A DNA stretch of 64,000 nucleotides from Taibaiella sp. (GCA_019638495.1 JAHBTQ010000011.1:24258-88257); one strand, 5' to 3'; shown: positions 8,493-16,110, counted from the stretch's first letter. Notes: generated by a model from the letters alone, not told the origin. Numbers and translations: made by a program.

Positions 8493-10313
8493 TTAAAATT
8501 CAAATCCAAATAACATACCCGTTTCATCTTTGTCGTGTAACCTTAAAACAACTTCATCGTCTGAAAAATAAACCAGCTTATCCTGTTCATCGGTTGGTAA
8601 ATCAGACTTTATTACTGAGAGTATATATTGCAAATCATAACTAGCTGTGAGTGTCCTAATAAGGAGAAGCAGTCGATGTTTTACACCAGCATCCTGCTGT
8701 GACAGAACATCGTCATGATAAACGAATCTATAATACGATTCGTGATTATAGCTAGTTAATATAGCTAGGTCGAACGCTACACAGAGCATTTTCTTATAAG
8801 TATTTCCTTCGTCTTTCGCGGTCACAAGTTTTTCTCCTTGTTTTTCATGAACCTTTGGGGGAGGAAAATCAACATTATCATTCCCATTTATATTCCACGA
8901 CATGCGCGCGTCTTCATCCATTATCTTTTTATAGAATAATGCAAACTTTGTCCTTATATCAGAATATTTGTTGTTATCCTCGGTAGATTGATATACTGCC
9001 TTTAATTTCGTTACAGTGTCTTGAATTTCGTCTAATAGTACTTTGTCTTCTTTTTCTTTGTTGATAATAATATCTATCTGTTTTATTTTCTCCTTAATTA
9101 GAAAAATCCGTCCTTCAATTTTGACTAGCTCTTTTTGGTACTGTTTAAAGCGCTTGAATGTGTCAGTATCTTGAATAAAAGAAAGCAGCGACTCTTTTTT
9201 TGAATTTAGCTCCTCTAGTTTAGTATTGACATTGTCAAGTTCCTTCCGCTTTAATTTTAGTGTACTCCGAATTAATTTATTCCGTTCAGTAGTGAGCTTT
9301 TTATTAAATTCAATTAATGACTGGAAATCATATTTTAGTTGGTCTGGGAAAAAGATGTTCGACTCGGAGAAGACTTTACTTACTTTGTTTATATTGAAGG
9401 CAAAATTGTTTTTTATCGAACTTTCAAGGCGTTCAATTTCGTAATTGAGATTATAAGACAGAGAGTTATATTCACCAATTGCCCCCTCGATTTCATCTAT
9501 TCCTTTTCTAATAAGTTCTCTGTCCTGTTGATAAAAATTAAATTTATCTATTTTTTGTTCAATGTCTTTCGCATTACTTTCAACTAACTGGACTTGTGCG
9601 ACGTAATCATCTCGATCCTCTATTTTGATGGAGTATTCATTTTTGAGAGCTTCAATAAACTTTGCGATTTCTTCCCGTTCTCCGTCATTGCTATATTTTT
9701 TCACAAGGAGTCCCCCGTCAAAACCTAACAAATCAAAAATAAATGGCTTCCAATGAATATGTTTACCGTTTGAAAACTTCCCTAACTGATAAACATCTTT
9801 ATAGTCATCTGGTGGCGTTCTAAGGCTGTAGCTTAATGCTTTTCTATAGTCGTAAGGCTTATTGAAAAAAAAGTCAAGATTCAGGTATTCACCCAGAATG
9901 AGCTTTGCCCTATCTAAGGGAACATCCTCAAAATCCCATTTTGTCGGTGCAATATATCCCTCCGATCTCTGATTATCAACGATCATAGATATTTTTGAAT
10001 TGGCATCGACACTCCTTCTTATTGTCAAAAATCTTCCATCATTTAATGCTATCTCTAAATAAAAAATGTAGCTCTTAAATATCGATTGTTTATGTTGGTC
10101 TTTTAATTTGAACAAAAAGTGTTTTTTCTGGTCCACTCCCTTAAGTAGTAAAAAATCGATTAGATCTGCAAGCTTTGTTTTTCCTAGGTCATGTGAATTT
10201 TTGTGTTCTTCCAATTTTGTTCTTACATCGGCATAAACAACATTTATTCCTTTGAGATTAAAGGTTATGTTTTTGAACGACTCAATATTGCAGTAAAGTT
10301 TACTCAGTTTCAT
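8493..10313 (-). CDS. DUF2326 SMC-like ABC ATPase of an ABC-3C system
   Basis: A 606-residue ATPase with long central coiled coils (roughly residues 215-440, Lys/Glu rich). The Walker A-like site is NSHDLGKTKLADLIDFLL (Gly44-Lys45-Thr46). A signature-like segment DEGNTYKKMLCVAFDLAIL lies near 503-521, and a Walker B-like site YRFVYHDDVL near 528-537. These features fit DUF2326 (YydD-like), the ATPase of ABC three-component conflict systems described by Aravind and colleagues. Its start overlaps the end of the middle-component gene by 14 bp, implying translational coupling. Base composition is clearly more A/T-rich than the flanking core genes. Confidence 0.88.
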   Translation of the reverse strand: MKLSKLYCNIESFKNITFNLKGINVVYADVRTKLEEHKNSHDLGKTKLADLIDFLLLKGVDQKKHFLFKLKDQHKQSIFKSYIFYLEIALNDGRFLTIRRSVDANSKISMIVDNQRSEGYIAPTKWDFEDVPLDRAKLILGEYLNLDFFFNKPYDYRKALSYSLRTPPDDYKDVYQLGKFSNGKHIHWKPFIFDLLGFDGGLLVKKYSNDGEREEIAKFIEALKNEYSIKIEDRDDYVAQVQLVESNAKDIEQKIDKFNFYQQDRELIRKGIDEIEGAIGEYNSLSYNLNYEIERLESSIKNNFAFNINKVSKVFSESNIFFPDQLKYDFQSLIEFNKKLTTERNKLIRSTLKLKRKELDNVNTKLEELNSKKESLLSFIQDTDTFKRFKQYQKELVKIEGRIFLIKEKIKQIDIIINKEKEDKVLLDEIQDTVTKLKAVYQSTEDNNKYSDIRTKFALFYKKIMDEDARMSWNINGNDNVDFPPPKVHEKQGEKLVTAKDEGNTYKKMLCVAFDLAILTSYNHESYYRFVYHDDVLSQQDAGVKHRLLLLIRTLTASYDLQYILSVIKSDLPTDEQDKLVYFSDDEVVLRLHDKDETGMLFGFEF

Positions 10314-10542
10314 TATACAAAAAGCTATCTGTCGTTTCTCTATATGTAAGTTTACCCATTAAAAACAAAAAACTTAGGGCATACGGATAATTTTCTTTTG
10401 CACGTTCACCCATTCCTTTAATTACTTTCTCTAAAAGTTTGTCGTAACTAATATCATATTGCGACTTTAGCTGCCTTAGGATGAAGGCACTAATGTTAAT
10501 TACTGAAAAGTCCGGGTTGGTATGTCTGTCTGGTTTAATCAT
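10300..10542 (-). CDS. ABC-3C middle component (MC)
   Basis: An 80-residue helical protein that starts with ATG 2 nt after the nuclease gene's TAG stop and overlaps the ATPase gene by 14 bp. It begins MIKPDRHTNPDFSVINISAF and contains a hydrophobic core YPYALSFLFLMGKL followed by a short C-terminal strand. This matches what is known of ABC-3C middle components: short, wedged between effector and ATPase genes, with a D-x-H...S-x-L-type N-terminus and a final 'f..LfLlgkI' helix. An alternative GTG start at 10566 would add 8 residues. The assignment rests mainly on position and pattern. Confidence 0.8.
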   Translation of the reverse strand: MIKPDRHTNPDFSVINISAFILRQLKSQYDISYDKLLEKVIKGMGERAKENYPYALSFLFLMGKLTYRETTDSFLYNETE

Positions 10543-10544
10543 CT

Positions 10545-11489
10545 CTATTTCACTCCAATTAAACACTCCATGTATATATAATGTAAGAAAGTACTCACAT
10601 GCCTCTTACTTCCTCTCAAGTTTACGTTTCCATCACAAATTTTCTGATAAATGAAAGCGAAAATTTCTTCGAACGCTCCAAAGTTATCTCTTTGAATAGT
10701 TATTATTTGGTTTAATTCCGCAGCTATATCGAAATAACATTCCTTATAGATACTATTTTCGTCAGCATCGAGAAAACGTTGAATTTTGTCAAAGTCCATT
10801 AACGATCTAGCTAGAATGACATTTTCATAATACATCTTGCCAAGTCTATTTTTTTCATTTTTTATTTCCTTTTCGAGATGATCGAAATCATACTTCACCC
10901 CTGCAACTTTGGTATGTACGGCATCTTGTATTTTATGAAGCTGTTCTTTGAAGGTTAGAATAATATTTTGTATCTCTTCATCCGAAAAATCAAAAGGTAT
11001 ATGGTGTTTACTTAGCTGAAACTCACTTATTATATCTTTATTAGGGTTAATGTAATGATTATTAATAGTTTCCTTGCCGATTAATACAGCATCTTTTATC
11101 CCTGTGAGTGCGACAATATTTTTTAACAATGCTTCTCCAGACACTCCTGAATATTTTCTGTTTGTAAAAACCAAATAAAAGTCTACGTCGCCCAAAGCTT
11201 TAAGTTTTTTGATCTTGGGGACCTCAATTTGCAAAATTTGATTTTCAAAATCAGAATCTGCACATGAGGCAATAGGGTTGGAAGTGTGTTTGGATTGAAT
11301 AATGAACTTACCAGACCATTGACTAGTTGTCGAGGGATACTTTTCCGCTGTACCAATGAATTTCCCGTCTCTTCCTCCATCTTTTCCGGGTGAAAAGGAA
11401 ATCATTCCCATGCCTAGCAGCTTCTGACAGATTCTATTAATTAGATTTTCGAACGTTGCTTGATCCAGCATTTCTAATCTATAATCCAT
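10545..11489 (-). CDS. Mrr-like nuclease fused to ABC-3C C-terminal domain (effector)
   Basis: A 314-residue two-part protein. Residues 10-70 have a PD-(D/E)XK Mrr-like signature: FENLINRICQKLLGMGM, then GKDGGRD (Asp41) and FIIQSK (Gln65-x-Lys67), the usual D...(E/Q)xK active site. Residues around 180-270 are helical. The last 45 residues (FGAFEEIFAFIYQKI ... STFLHYIYMECLIG) match the ABC-3C C-terminal domain, whose hallmark is a final hMYxxCxIG segment. By family logic this is the effector that cuts DNA when released or activated by the SMC-like ATPase. First gene of the three-gene operon. Confidence 0.87.
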   Translation of the reverse strand: MDYRLEMLDQATFENLINRICQKLLGMGMISFSPGKDGGRDGKFIGTAEKYPSTTSQWSGKFIIQSKHTSNPIASCADSDFENQILQIEVPKIKKLKALGDVDFYLVFTNRKYSGVSGEALLKNIVALTGIKDAVLIGKETINNHYINPNKDIISEFQLSKHHIPFDFSDEEIQNIILTFKEQLHKIQDAVHTKVAGVKYDFDHLEKEIKNEKNRLGKMYYENVILARSLMDFDKIQRFLDADENSIYKECYFDIAAELNQIITIQRDNFGAFEEIFAFIYQKICDGNVNLRGSKRHVSTFLHYIYMECLIGVK

Positions 11490-11610
11490 TTGTAAACTCT
11501 ATAAATTGGGGAATTATTGAAAACAAATCTTAAATTCTCGGATAGTTAATCGACGGCAGAATAGTCTCAAATATAATTTGATTTTAGTGTATTATTCATG
11601 CCCTTTCAAC

Positions 11611-11778
11611 TCAGTGCCTATTTACAATTAAAATGTCGGCTTCCATTAAAACTGCCCGCTCGGTTCCACTTATATTTGCTATCGTTGTCGCTAAGCTCCG
11701 AAGGATAACAGCAACGGGTAATATAAATCCGTTTCCATCAACGGAATTGAACTTCTGAATACCTACAGAATCGGACAT
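11611..11778 (-). CDS. Possible small ORF (55 aa) between CoiA-like and ABC-3C genes
   Basis: In the 302-bp gap between the two genes, the minus strand has ATG at 11778 and TGA at 11611-11613. The product begins MSDSVGIQKFNSVDGNGFIL and ends ILIVNRH. The frame stays open upstream and overlaps the 3' end of the CoiA-like gene in another frame, so it could be a longer overlapping gene, the remnant of a larger gene, or chance. No good ribosome-binding site is seen. No family recognised. Confidence 0.3.
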   Translation of the reverse strand: MSDSVGIQKFNSVDGNGFILPVAVILRSLATTIANISGTERAVLMEADILIVNRH

Positions 11779-11791
11779 CAGGAACAACTGC

Positions 11792-12541
11792 TTATTCAGA
11801 ATATCTGCTGATAAATTCCTCCCTTTGTACCAATTGTATATACCAAAATGGAGACGTAAATTGGACTCGCTTTTTCAACCAATAAAGAACTTCTTCCCCA
11901 ATATCAATAAAAACTTCTGATGTAGTAGCAAACCAAACAGAGTGTTTATTCTTCCAATTAAACATACGGTACGGTGTTTCTACGCCCTCTAGCGACAATA
12001 ACACATTTTCAAGCTGCGGGGAAAAAATATTCAGTATCTCGTCGCTCCCTGGCTGCTGGAAAAGTATCTCGTTAGCGTTTGTATTTGTAAGCAGCTCGAG
12101 ATTATCCAAAAGAAAAGTCCTAGGATTGGGAATTGAGCATGTTAATTTAAATCCCCCTTTGAACTTTACCCCATTCACAACCCAGATAAGGTTCCTATAA
12201 AACGTGTCCCGACTTCTTACTTCGTCTAGTGAGATTGGCGAATTCTGAAACTCAATGGTTACGCCTTTTGAGGTATGTATATCTGCTCTATGCTTTTCGT
12301 TAGTAATGGGATTCGTGAAAGAGACTTCCCTGTACTCCATTGGGAAGCGATTTTTCCAATTCCTATGCCATTGCGTTTCTGGTTCATACCATGAATCACA
12401 ATCTTCAATATTCTTATGCGCCCAATGGTGTATCTTGACGCTGCCGCACTTGGCTATGACTTCGCTGCTGCAACCTTCACAAATGCCCTTTTCTCCTTTT
12501 GTGGGTTCAGTTCTTATTCCTTTAACTAGTGCGTACTGCAT
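11792..12541 (-). CDS. CoiA-like competence/nuclease family protein
   Basis: A 249-residue protein with the layout of CoiA-like proteins. An N-terminal zinc-binding segment CEGCSSEVIAKCGSVKIHHW (Cys21, Cys24, His38, His39) is followed by a PD-(D/E)XK-type core: EPETQWHRNWK (Glu53-Lys63), HRADIH (Arg85, Asp87) and IEFQNSPIS (Glu97-x-Gln99-x-Ser101). CoiA is associated with natural transformation in Firmicutes; CoiA-like proteins in Bacteroidota are often scattered or island-borne and their role is unclear. Here the neighbours are defence genes, so a role in handling foreign DNA is an inference. Gene on the same strand as the ABC-3C operon but 302 bp away. Confidence 0.82.
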   Translation of the reverse strand: MQYALVKGIRTEPTKGEKGICEGCSSEVIAKCGSVKIHHWAHKNIEDCDSWYEPETQWHRNWKNRFPMEYREVSFTNPITNEKHRADIHTSKGVTIEFQNSPISLDEVRSRDTFYRNLIWVVNGVKFKGGFKLTCSIPNPRTFLLDNLELLTNTNANEILFQQPGSDEILNIFSPQLENVLLSLEGVETPYRMFNWKNKHSVWFATTSEVFIDIGEEVLYWLKKRVQFTSPFWYIQLVQREEFISRYSE

Positions 12542-12605
12542 ATAAATAACTATCTAATCTTGCCAACCCAGATTCCGAAGCATTTCGATTGTGCATCACC
12601 CTCTA

Positions 12606-13226
12606 CTATTCCGCACGGGCGTATACTCGATAACTTATTTCACCGCCTAGTCTTGTCACTTCATCAAAAGTAGCTTCCACTTCTTTAGTTTCTCCATTCC
12701 GGAGCGAAACGATTCGAGTTCTTTCATATGTGTTGCCATCTTGCATTACATTGAACGAGACGATTACGTTCCCGTCACCGCCCTGATTCTGGACAGTGCC
12801 GTAAATTGTAGCCCTCATTTTGATGTCCGATTTCGACTTGTCAGCCCTAGTTGTTAGAACTGCCGGCTTGGGCGAGTTAAGTTGAATTTTCATATTGGGT
12901 AGCGGGCCGTCGGCGCTGACAGAGTTCATCCACAGATACCCTATCAAGCATACTACCGCTAGAATAAAAACAACAAAAAAGCCTTTACTACTTTTTCTTT
13001 CCGTCTTTGTTGAATTTGATTTCGAGGATAACGGTTCTGGGGGAGGTGTTTTGAATGTTGGAGGATTCAATTTCCCTTTCAGTTCATCAATATTGTCAGC
13101 CGTCGTCCAGTCTGTAATGCCACCGTGCCAGATAGGCGTATCTGCCGTAATCCCACGAGAAATAAGTTCTTCGGCACCGAAGGGTCCTTCTTGTTTCGAT
13201 CCATTGTGTATATAGTACTTACTCAT
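12606..13226 (-). CDS. GYF_2-domain, single-pass membrane protein
   Basis: A 206-residue protein with three parts. An N-terminal GYF_2 (DUF4339) domain (YYIHNGSKQEGPFGAEELIS ... PIWHGGITDW, residues 4-40) is followed by a Pro/Ser/Lys-rich linker and a transmembrane helix at about 82-100 (GFFVVFILAVVCLIGYLWM). A beta-rich C-terminal domain (about 125-206, MRATIYGTVQNQGGDGNVIV) resembles FxLYD/Ig-like domains. The GYF part, which binds proline-rich partners, would be cytoplasmic and the beta domain exported. It has its own -7 box and lies 64 bp upstream of the CoiA-like gene. Link to the defence genes is only positional. Confidence 0.78.
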   Translation of the reverse strand: MSKYYIHNGSKQEGPFGAEELISRGITADTPIWHGGITDWTTADNIDELKGKLNPPTFKTPPPEPLSSKSNSTKTERKSSKGFFVVFILAVVCLIGYLWMNSVSADGPLPNMKIQLNSPKPAVLTTRADKSKSDIKMRATIYGTVQNQGGDGNVIVSFNVMQDGNTYERTRIVSLRNGETKEVEATFDEVTRLGGEISYRVYARAE

Positions 13227-13248
13227 TTTCGATGTTGATATCTTTGGT

Positions 13249-13256
13249 CAAATTTA
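13249..13256 (-). promoter_or_regulatory. Candidate -7 promoter box of the GYF gene
   Basis: Reads TAAATTTG on the minus strand, 22 bp before the ATG at 13226. No -33 TTTG at proper spacing was found. Confidence 0.4.
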
Positions 13257-13491
13257 GAATTCTCGAATTAAAACCTTTCTTTGTCCAAAATTGTTACCGC
13301 TCCTCGCCATTTAGAATTAGTGTTTAAAATTATTGTGTAAGGCTTAGTCTCAGAATTCGTTGGCGTCTATGTACAGCCAACGTTGTCGATTTTATTTTTA
13401 AGTGGTTACAATTTGCAGCGTTTAAAGTAACCTGTCTAAACATATTTCTTTCTAGGGAAATCTGGTTTTTATTATCGAAATAATTTTGTAA

Positions 13492-13618
13492 CGGCTGCCC
13501 ATTTGCCGCAAGTGTTTTTCACTTGTGCCGATTTCTTCGCGAGTCTTTTGACTCGCCAATCCACCCCCGCCTGGACGAAGGGTCCCCTTCGTCCACACCC
13601 ACTGAAGCATCCCGCTTC
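13492..13618. repeat. Run of consecutive hairpins (structured non-coding segment)
   Basis: Within 127 bp lie five inverted repeats in a row. They are a weak 4-bp stem 13492-13508; CAAGTG-TTTTT-CACTTG at 13509-13525; GCGAGTC-TTTT-GACTCGC at 13539-13556; GGACGAAGGG-TC-CCCTTCGTCC at 13573-13594; and GAAGC-ATCCC-GCTTC at 13604-13618. The spacers are 9-16 nt. Short reading frames pass through but look like no known protein. The segment sits in a gene-free stretch (13227-14725). Confidence 0.7.
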
Positions 13619-13718
13619 CGTTTCGCCAAACCGCGCCCAAAAATGTTGATATCTTCTCTGCCCGTTTTTTCGCCATCTCCCGCACCCACAGTAGCTTTGT
13701 GATATAAAGTAATGGAGG

Positions 13719-13757
13719 CCTTTGCGAACACTTTGCAGTTCTCTGAGTGCTTTGCGG
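13719..13757. repeat. GCAAAG-type low-complexity repeat
   Basis: On the minus strand this reads CCGCAAAGCACTCAG..CTGCAAAGTGTTCGCAAAGG, three GCAAAG motifs at spacings of about 16-18 bp. Similar GCAAAG-rich strings are common intergenic fillers in Bacteroidota (from memory). Confidence 0.55.
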
Positions 13758-13797
13758 TTAACACCTGTAAACCAAAAGCAGGAATAGCAAGCCGGGT

Positions 13798-13866
13798 AGA
13801 AGTTTTTAGCAATTTTCCGGAAAATTTTAGCAGATTTTAGAAGTTTTTAGCAACGTTTAGAAATTA
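13798..13866. repeat. TTTTAGCA direct repeats
   Basis: Two exact 15-bp copies of AGAAGTTTTTAGCAA at 13798-13812 and 13839-13853 (41 bp apart), with degenerate TTTTAGCAG and GTTTAGAAA between and after them, and a TTTTCCGGAAAA palindrome in the middle (13813-13824). Confidence 0.7.
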
Positions 13867-13995
13867 AATAAAAGGCGCATAATCAATACTGTAGCGCGTT
13901 TCAGCCAACAGAAAATTTCAGAAAAGCCGGAAAAACGAATTCTAGGTATAATATACCCTCCCCGGTCCTGCCGCCTTCCCACCCCGGGAGAAAAC

Positions 13996-14061
13996 GGGAA
14001 GTAAGTGAGAAATAAGTGGGAGAAAAGTGGGAAGTGAATGGGAAGAAAGTGGGAAGTTTTG
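13996..14061. repeat. 11-bp tandem repeat, six copies
   Basis: Six head-to-tail 11-bp units: GGGAAGTAAGT, GAGAAATAAGT, GGGAGAAAAGT, GGGAAGTGAAT, GGGAAGAAAGT, GGGAAGTTTTG. A degenerate seventh (10 bp) precedes them at 13986. All purine-rich on the plus strand. The period is not a multiple of 3, so it is not a coding repeat. Further GGGAAGT and CGGAAGT strings follow at about 14138-14240. Confidence 0.85.
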
Positions 14062-14282
14062 AACCTGAAAAGTCACACAATCCATTGCAAATCAACACCA
14101 ATGTGAGCAAACCCCGAACGAGAAAATTATTTCAGTAAAAGTGGGAAGTTGCCTTCTTCGATAATAATCCTATAATCATAAAATCTTATAAATCCTAGTT
14201 CAGACAAACCCGCAAAAGTCGGAAGCAAATCGGAAGTAAGCAAAAATCCAACTCATTGATAATCAACAAAAACCCTTAAAAA

Positions 14283-14590
14283 CTTCCGGTTGCACACCAC
14301 ACCGGAAAAACCGGAAGTGGCAGTCGCGGCCATATTAAGTACCTACAGTTGGTCATTGCGAGGAGCCTTCTGGCCTCCGGTTGCACACCCTACCGGAAAT
14401 CGCCTGCCCGCCGCAGCCATAGCGAAGGAGGGGAAGTCCGACACTCCGGTCAGCAGCAGAGCAGACCCTCATCGCGGCTTCGGCGGGGCTCAGCCTGACA
14501 TTCTGTGTGGGATTTCGCCTCCCTCATAACGCGAGATTGCTTCGTCACGCCACACACACCAGCCACCGCGCGTTCCTCGCAATGACCAAC
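14283..14590. repeat. Mosaic of dispersed repeats upstream of metK
   Basis: CTTCCGGTTGCACACC..ACCGGAAA at 14283-14310 is repeated as CCTCCGGTTGCACACC..ACCGGAAA at 14376-14399. A 16-bp inverted repeat TTGGTCATTGCGAGGA lies at 14349-14364 and 14574-14589. The right arm, on the minus strand, continues with GTGACGAAGCAATCTCGCG, as in the dispersed element TCATTGCGAGGA..CGAAGCAATC. CTTCGGCGGGGCTCAGCCTG at 14479-14498 resembles another common dispersed motif. No gene is supported here. Confidence 0.7.
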
Positions 14591-14667
14591 ATATTACCCA
14601 CAACCCACAACCTACCTGTCACCACTCACGACTAGCGACTTATCGCTACGACTTATGACTTTTTGCC

Positions 14668-14675
14668 TACATTTG
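14668..14675 (+). promoter_or_regulatory. Candidate -7 promoter box of metK
   Basis: TACATTTG, 50 bp before the metK ATG. No correctly spaced -33 TTTG is evident. Confidence 0.4.
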
Positions 14676-14725
14676 CAGCCAACTCAAAAACAATATTGTT
14701 AATCCCAAAAATTACCGGATAGAAA

Positions 14726-15979
14726 ATGCCGTATTTATTCACATCAGAATCAGTATCAGAAGGGCACCCCGATAAGGTGGCAGACCAGATATCAGACGCG
14801 CTTGTAGACAACTTCCTTGCGTGGGACCCTCAGTCTAAGATAGCTTGTGAAACCCTCGTAACTACAGGCCAGGTGGTACTGGCAGGAGAGGTGAAGTGCA
14901 ATACCTATATAGACGTGCAGACGATAGCGCGCGAGGTGATAGCCCGCATAGGCTACACAAAGAGCGAGTATATGTTTGAAGCACACTCGTGCGGCGTGCT
15001 GAGCGCTATCCACGAGCAGAGTGCGGACATTAACCAGGGTGTGGAGCGCAAGAAGAAAGAAGACCAGGGCGCCGGCGACCAGGGTATGATGTTTGGCTAC
15101 GCTACTAACGAAACCAGCAACTATATGCCACTGGCACTGGACCTGGCACACAACCTGCTGCTGGAGCTGAGCTCTATTCGCCGCGAGGGCAAGCAGATGA
15201 AGTATCTGCGTCCGGACGCTAAGAGCCAGGTGACGCTGGAATATGACGACAACAACAAGCCTGTGCGCATAGACGCAATCGTTATCAGCACACAGCACGA
15301 TGACTTTGCTGAGGAAAAAGCAATGCAGGAGCGCATTACGAAGGACGTAAAGGCGATATTGATACCGCGCATACTGAAGAGCTATCCGCAGTACAAGCAC
15401 CTGTTTAACGACAAGATCAGCTACCACATCAACCCAACGGGCAAGTTTGTGATAGGTGGCCCACACGGCGATACGGGTCTTACTGGTCGCAAGATCATCG
15501 TAGATACTTACGGTGGCAAGGGTGCACACGGTGGTGGTGCATTCAGCGGTAAGGATCCGAGCAAGGTGGACCGCTCTGCGGCATACGCTACACGCCACAT
15601 AGCCAAAAACCTGGTGGCTGCGGGTGTGTGTGACGAGGTATTGGTGCAGGTATCGTACGCGATAGGCGTGGCGAAGCCAATGGGCCTGTATGTAAACACA
15701 TACGGCACTGCAAAAGTGGACATGACAGACGGCCAGATAGCTAAGATACTGGAAGGCGTGTTTGACATGCGTCCATACTTCATAGAGGAGCGCCTGAAGC
15801 TGCGCCAGCCTATGTATAGCGAGTGTGCTGCTTATGGTCACATGGGCCGCGTACCGGTAACCGTAAACAAAACCTTTAAGAGTGCAGACGGCAAGGAGAA
15901 GAAGGTGAAGGTGGAACTCTTTACCTGGGAGAAACTGGACTATGTGCCAAAGGTGAAGAAGGCGTTTAAATTAAAATAA
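14726..15979 (+). CDS. metK: S-adenosylmethionine synthetase
   Basis: Makes S-adenosylmethionine from methionine and ATP, the cell's methyl donor, in the cytoplasm. A 417-residue protein starting MPYLFTSESVSEGHPDKVAD (His14 and the methionine-binding GHPDK), with the ATP-binding GGGAFSGKDPSKVDRSAAY and the GGPHGDTGLTGRKI motif. Length is slightly above the E. coli enzyme and normal for Bacteroidota. Its TAA stop forms the first unit of an octamer array. A 349-codon reading frame on the opposite strand is a shadow caused by codon bias. Confidence 0.98.
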   Translation: MPYLFTSESVSEGHPDKVADQISDALVDNFLAWDPQSKIACETLVTTGQVVLAGEVKCNTYIDVQTIAREVIARIGYTKSEYMFEAHSCGVLSAIHEQSADINQGVERKKKEDQGAGDQGMMFGYATNETSNYMPLALDLAHNLLLELSSIRREGKQMKYLRPDAKSQVTLEYDDNNKPVRIDAIVISTQHDDFAEEKAMQERITKDVKAILIPRILKSYPQYKHLFNDKISYHINPTGKFVIGGPHGDTGLTGRKIIVDTYGGKGAHGGGAFSGKDPSKVDRSAAYATRHIAKNLVAAGVCDEVLVQVSYAIGVAKPMGLYVNTYGTAKVDMTDGQIAKILEGVFDMRPYFIEERLKLRQPMYSECAAYGHMGRVPVTVNKTFKSADGKEKKVKVELFTWEKLDYVPKVKKAFKLK

Positions 15980-16016
15980 TTCGACAATTTGCCAATTCGG
16001 CAATTCGACAATTGAG
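15977..16016 (+). repeat. Octamer array 3 (first unit contains the metK stop)
   Basis: Units TAATTCGA, CAATTTGC, CAATTCGG, CAATTCGA, CAATTGAG, with TAA of the first unit being the metK stop codon. Inverted partner at 16111-16142 after two terminators. Confidence 0.85.
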
Positions 16017-16031
16017 GAATGAAATAATGAT

Positions 16032-16064
16032 TGAGCCGCTCTGATGAGCGGCTCATTTTTTTTT
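16032..16064 (+). terminator. Intrinsic terminator of metK
   Basis: Stem TGAGCCGCT / AGCGGCTCA (9 bp, 6-nt loop) followed by nine T residues on the plus strand. Confidence 0.9.
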
Positions 16065-16083
16065 GCATAGGGTGCAAAAACAA

Positions 16084-16110
16084 CAATGCCCCACAAAATG
16101 CGGGGCATTG
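16084..16110 (-). terminator. Intrinsic terminator of mdh
   Basis: Stem CAATGCCCC / GGGGCATTG with a 9-nt loop. On the minus strand it is followed by a T-rich tract (TTGTTTTTGC). Confidence 0.85.

Noticed and set aside
8493..10313. The 606-aa ATPase as a RecN or Rad50 homologue
   Set aside because: The degenerate Walker regions, its size and the three-gene context fit DUF2326 better.
13901..14110. 69-codon minus-strand frame with Ser/Phe/Pro-rich product
   Set aside because: It is the translation of the 11-bp tandem repeat; the period is not a multiple of three.
14290..14529. 79-codon plus-strand frame before metK
   Set aside because: It translates dispersed repeat fragments and has no plausible start signal or protein-like composition.
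13227..14725. The 1.5-kb non-coding stretch as a replication origin
   Set aside because: No cluster of DnaA boxes and no dnaA, dnaN or gidA-type neighbours; the repeats do not match an origin.
14792..15841. 349-codon frame opposite metK
   Set aside because: Antisense shadow produced by codon bias; metK itself is unambiguous and the product matches nothing.
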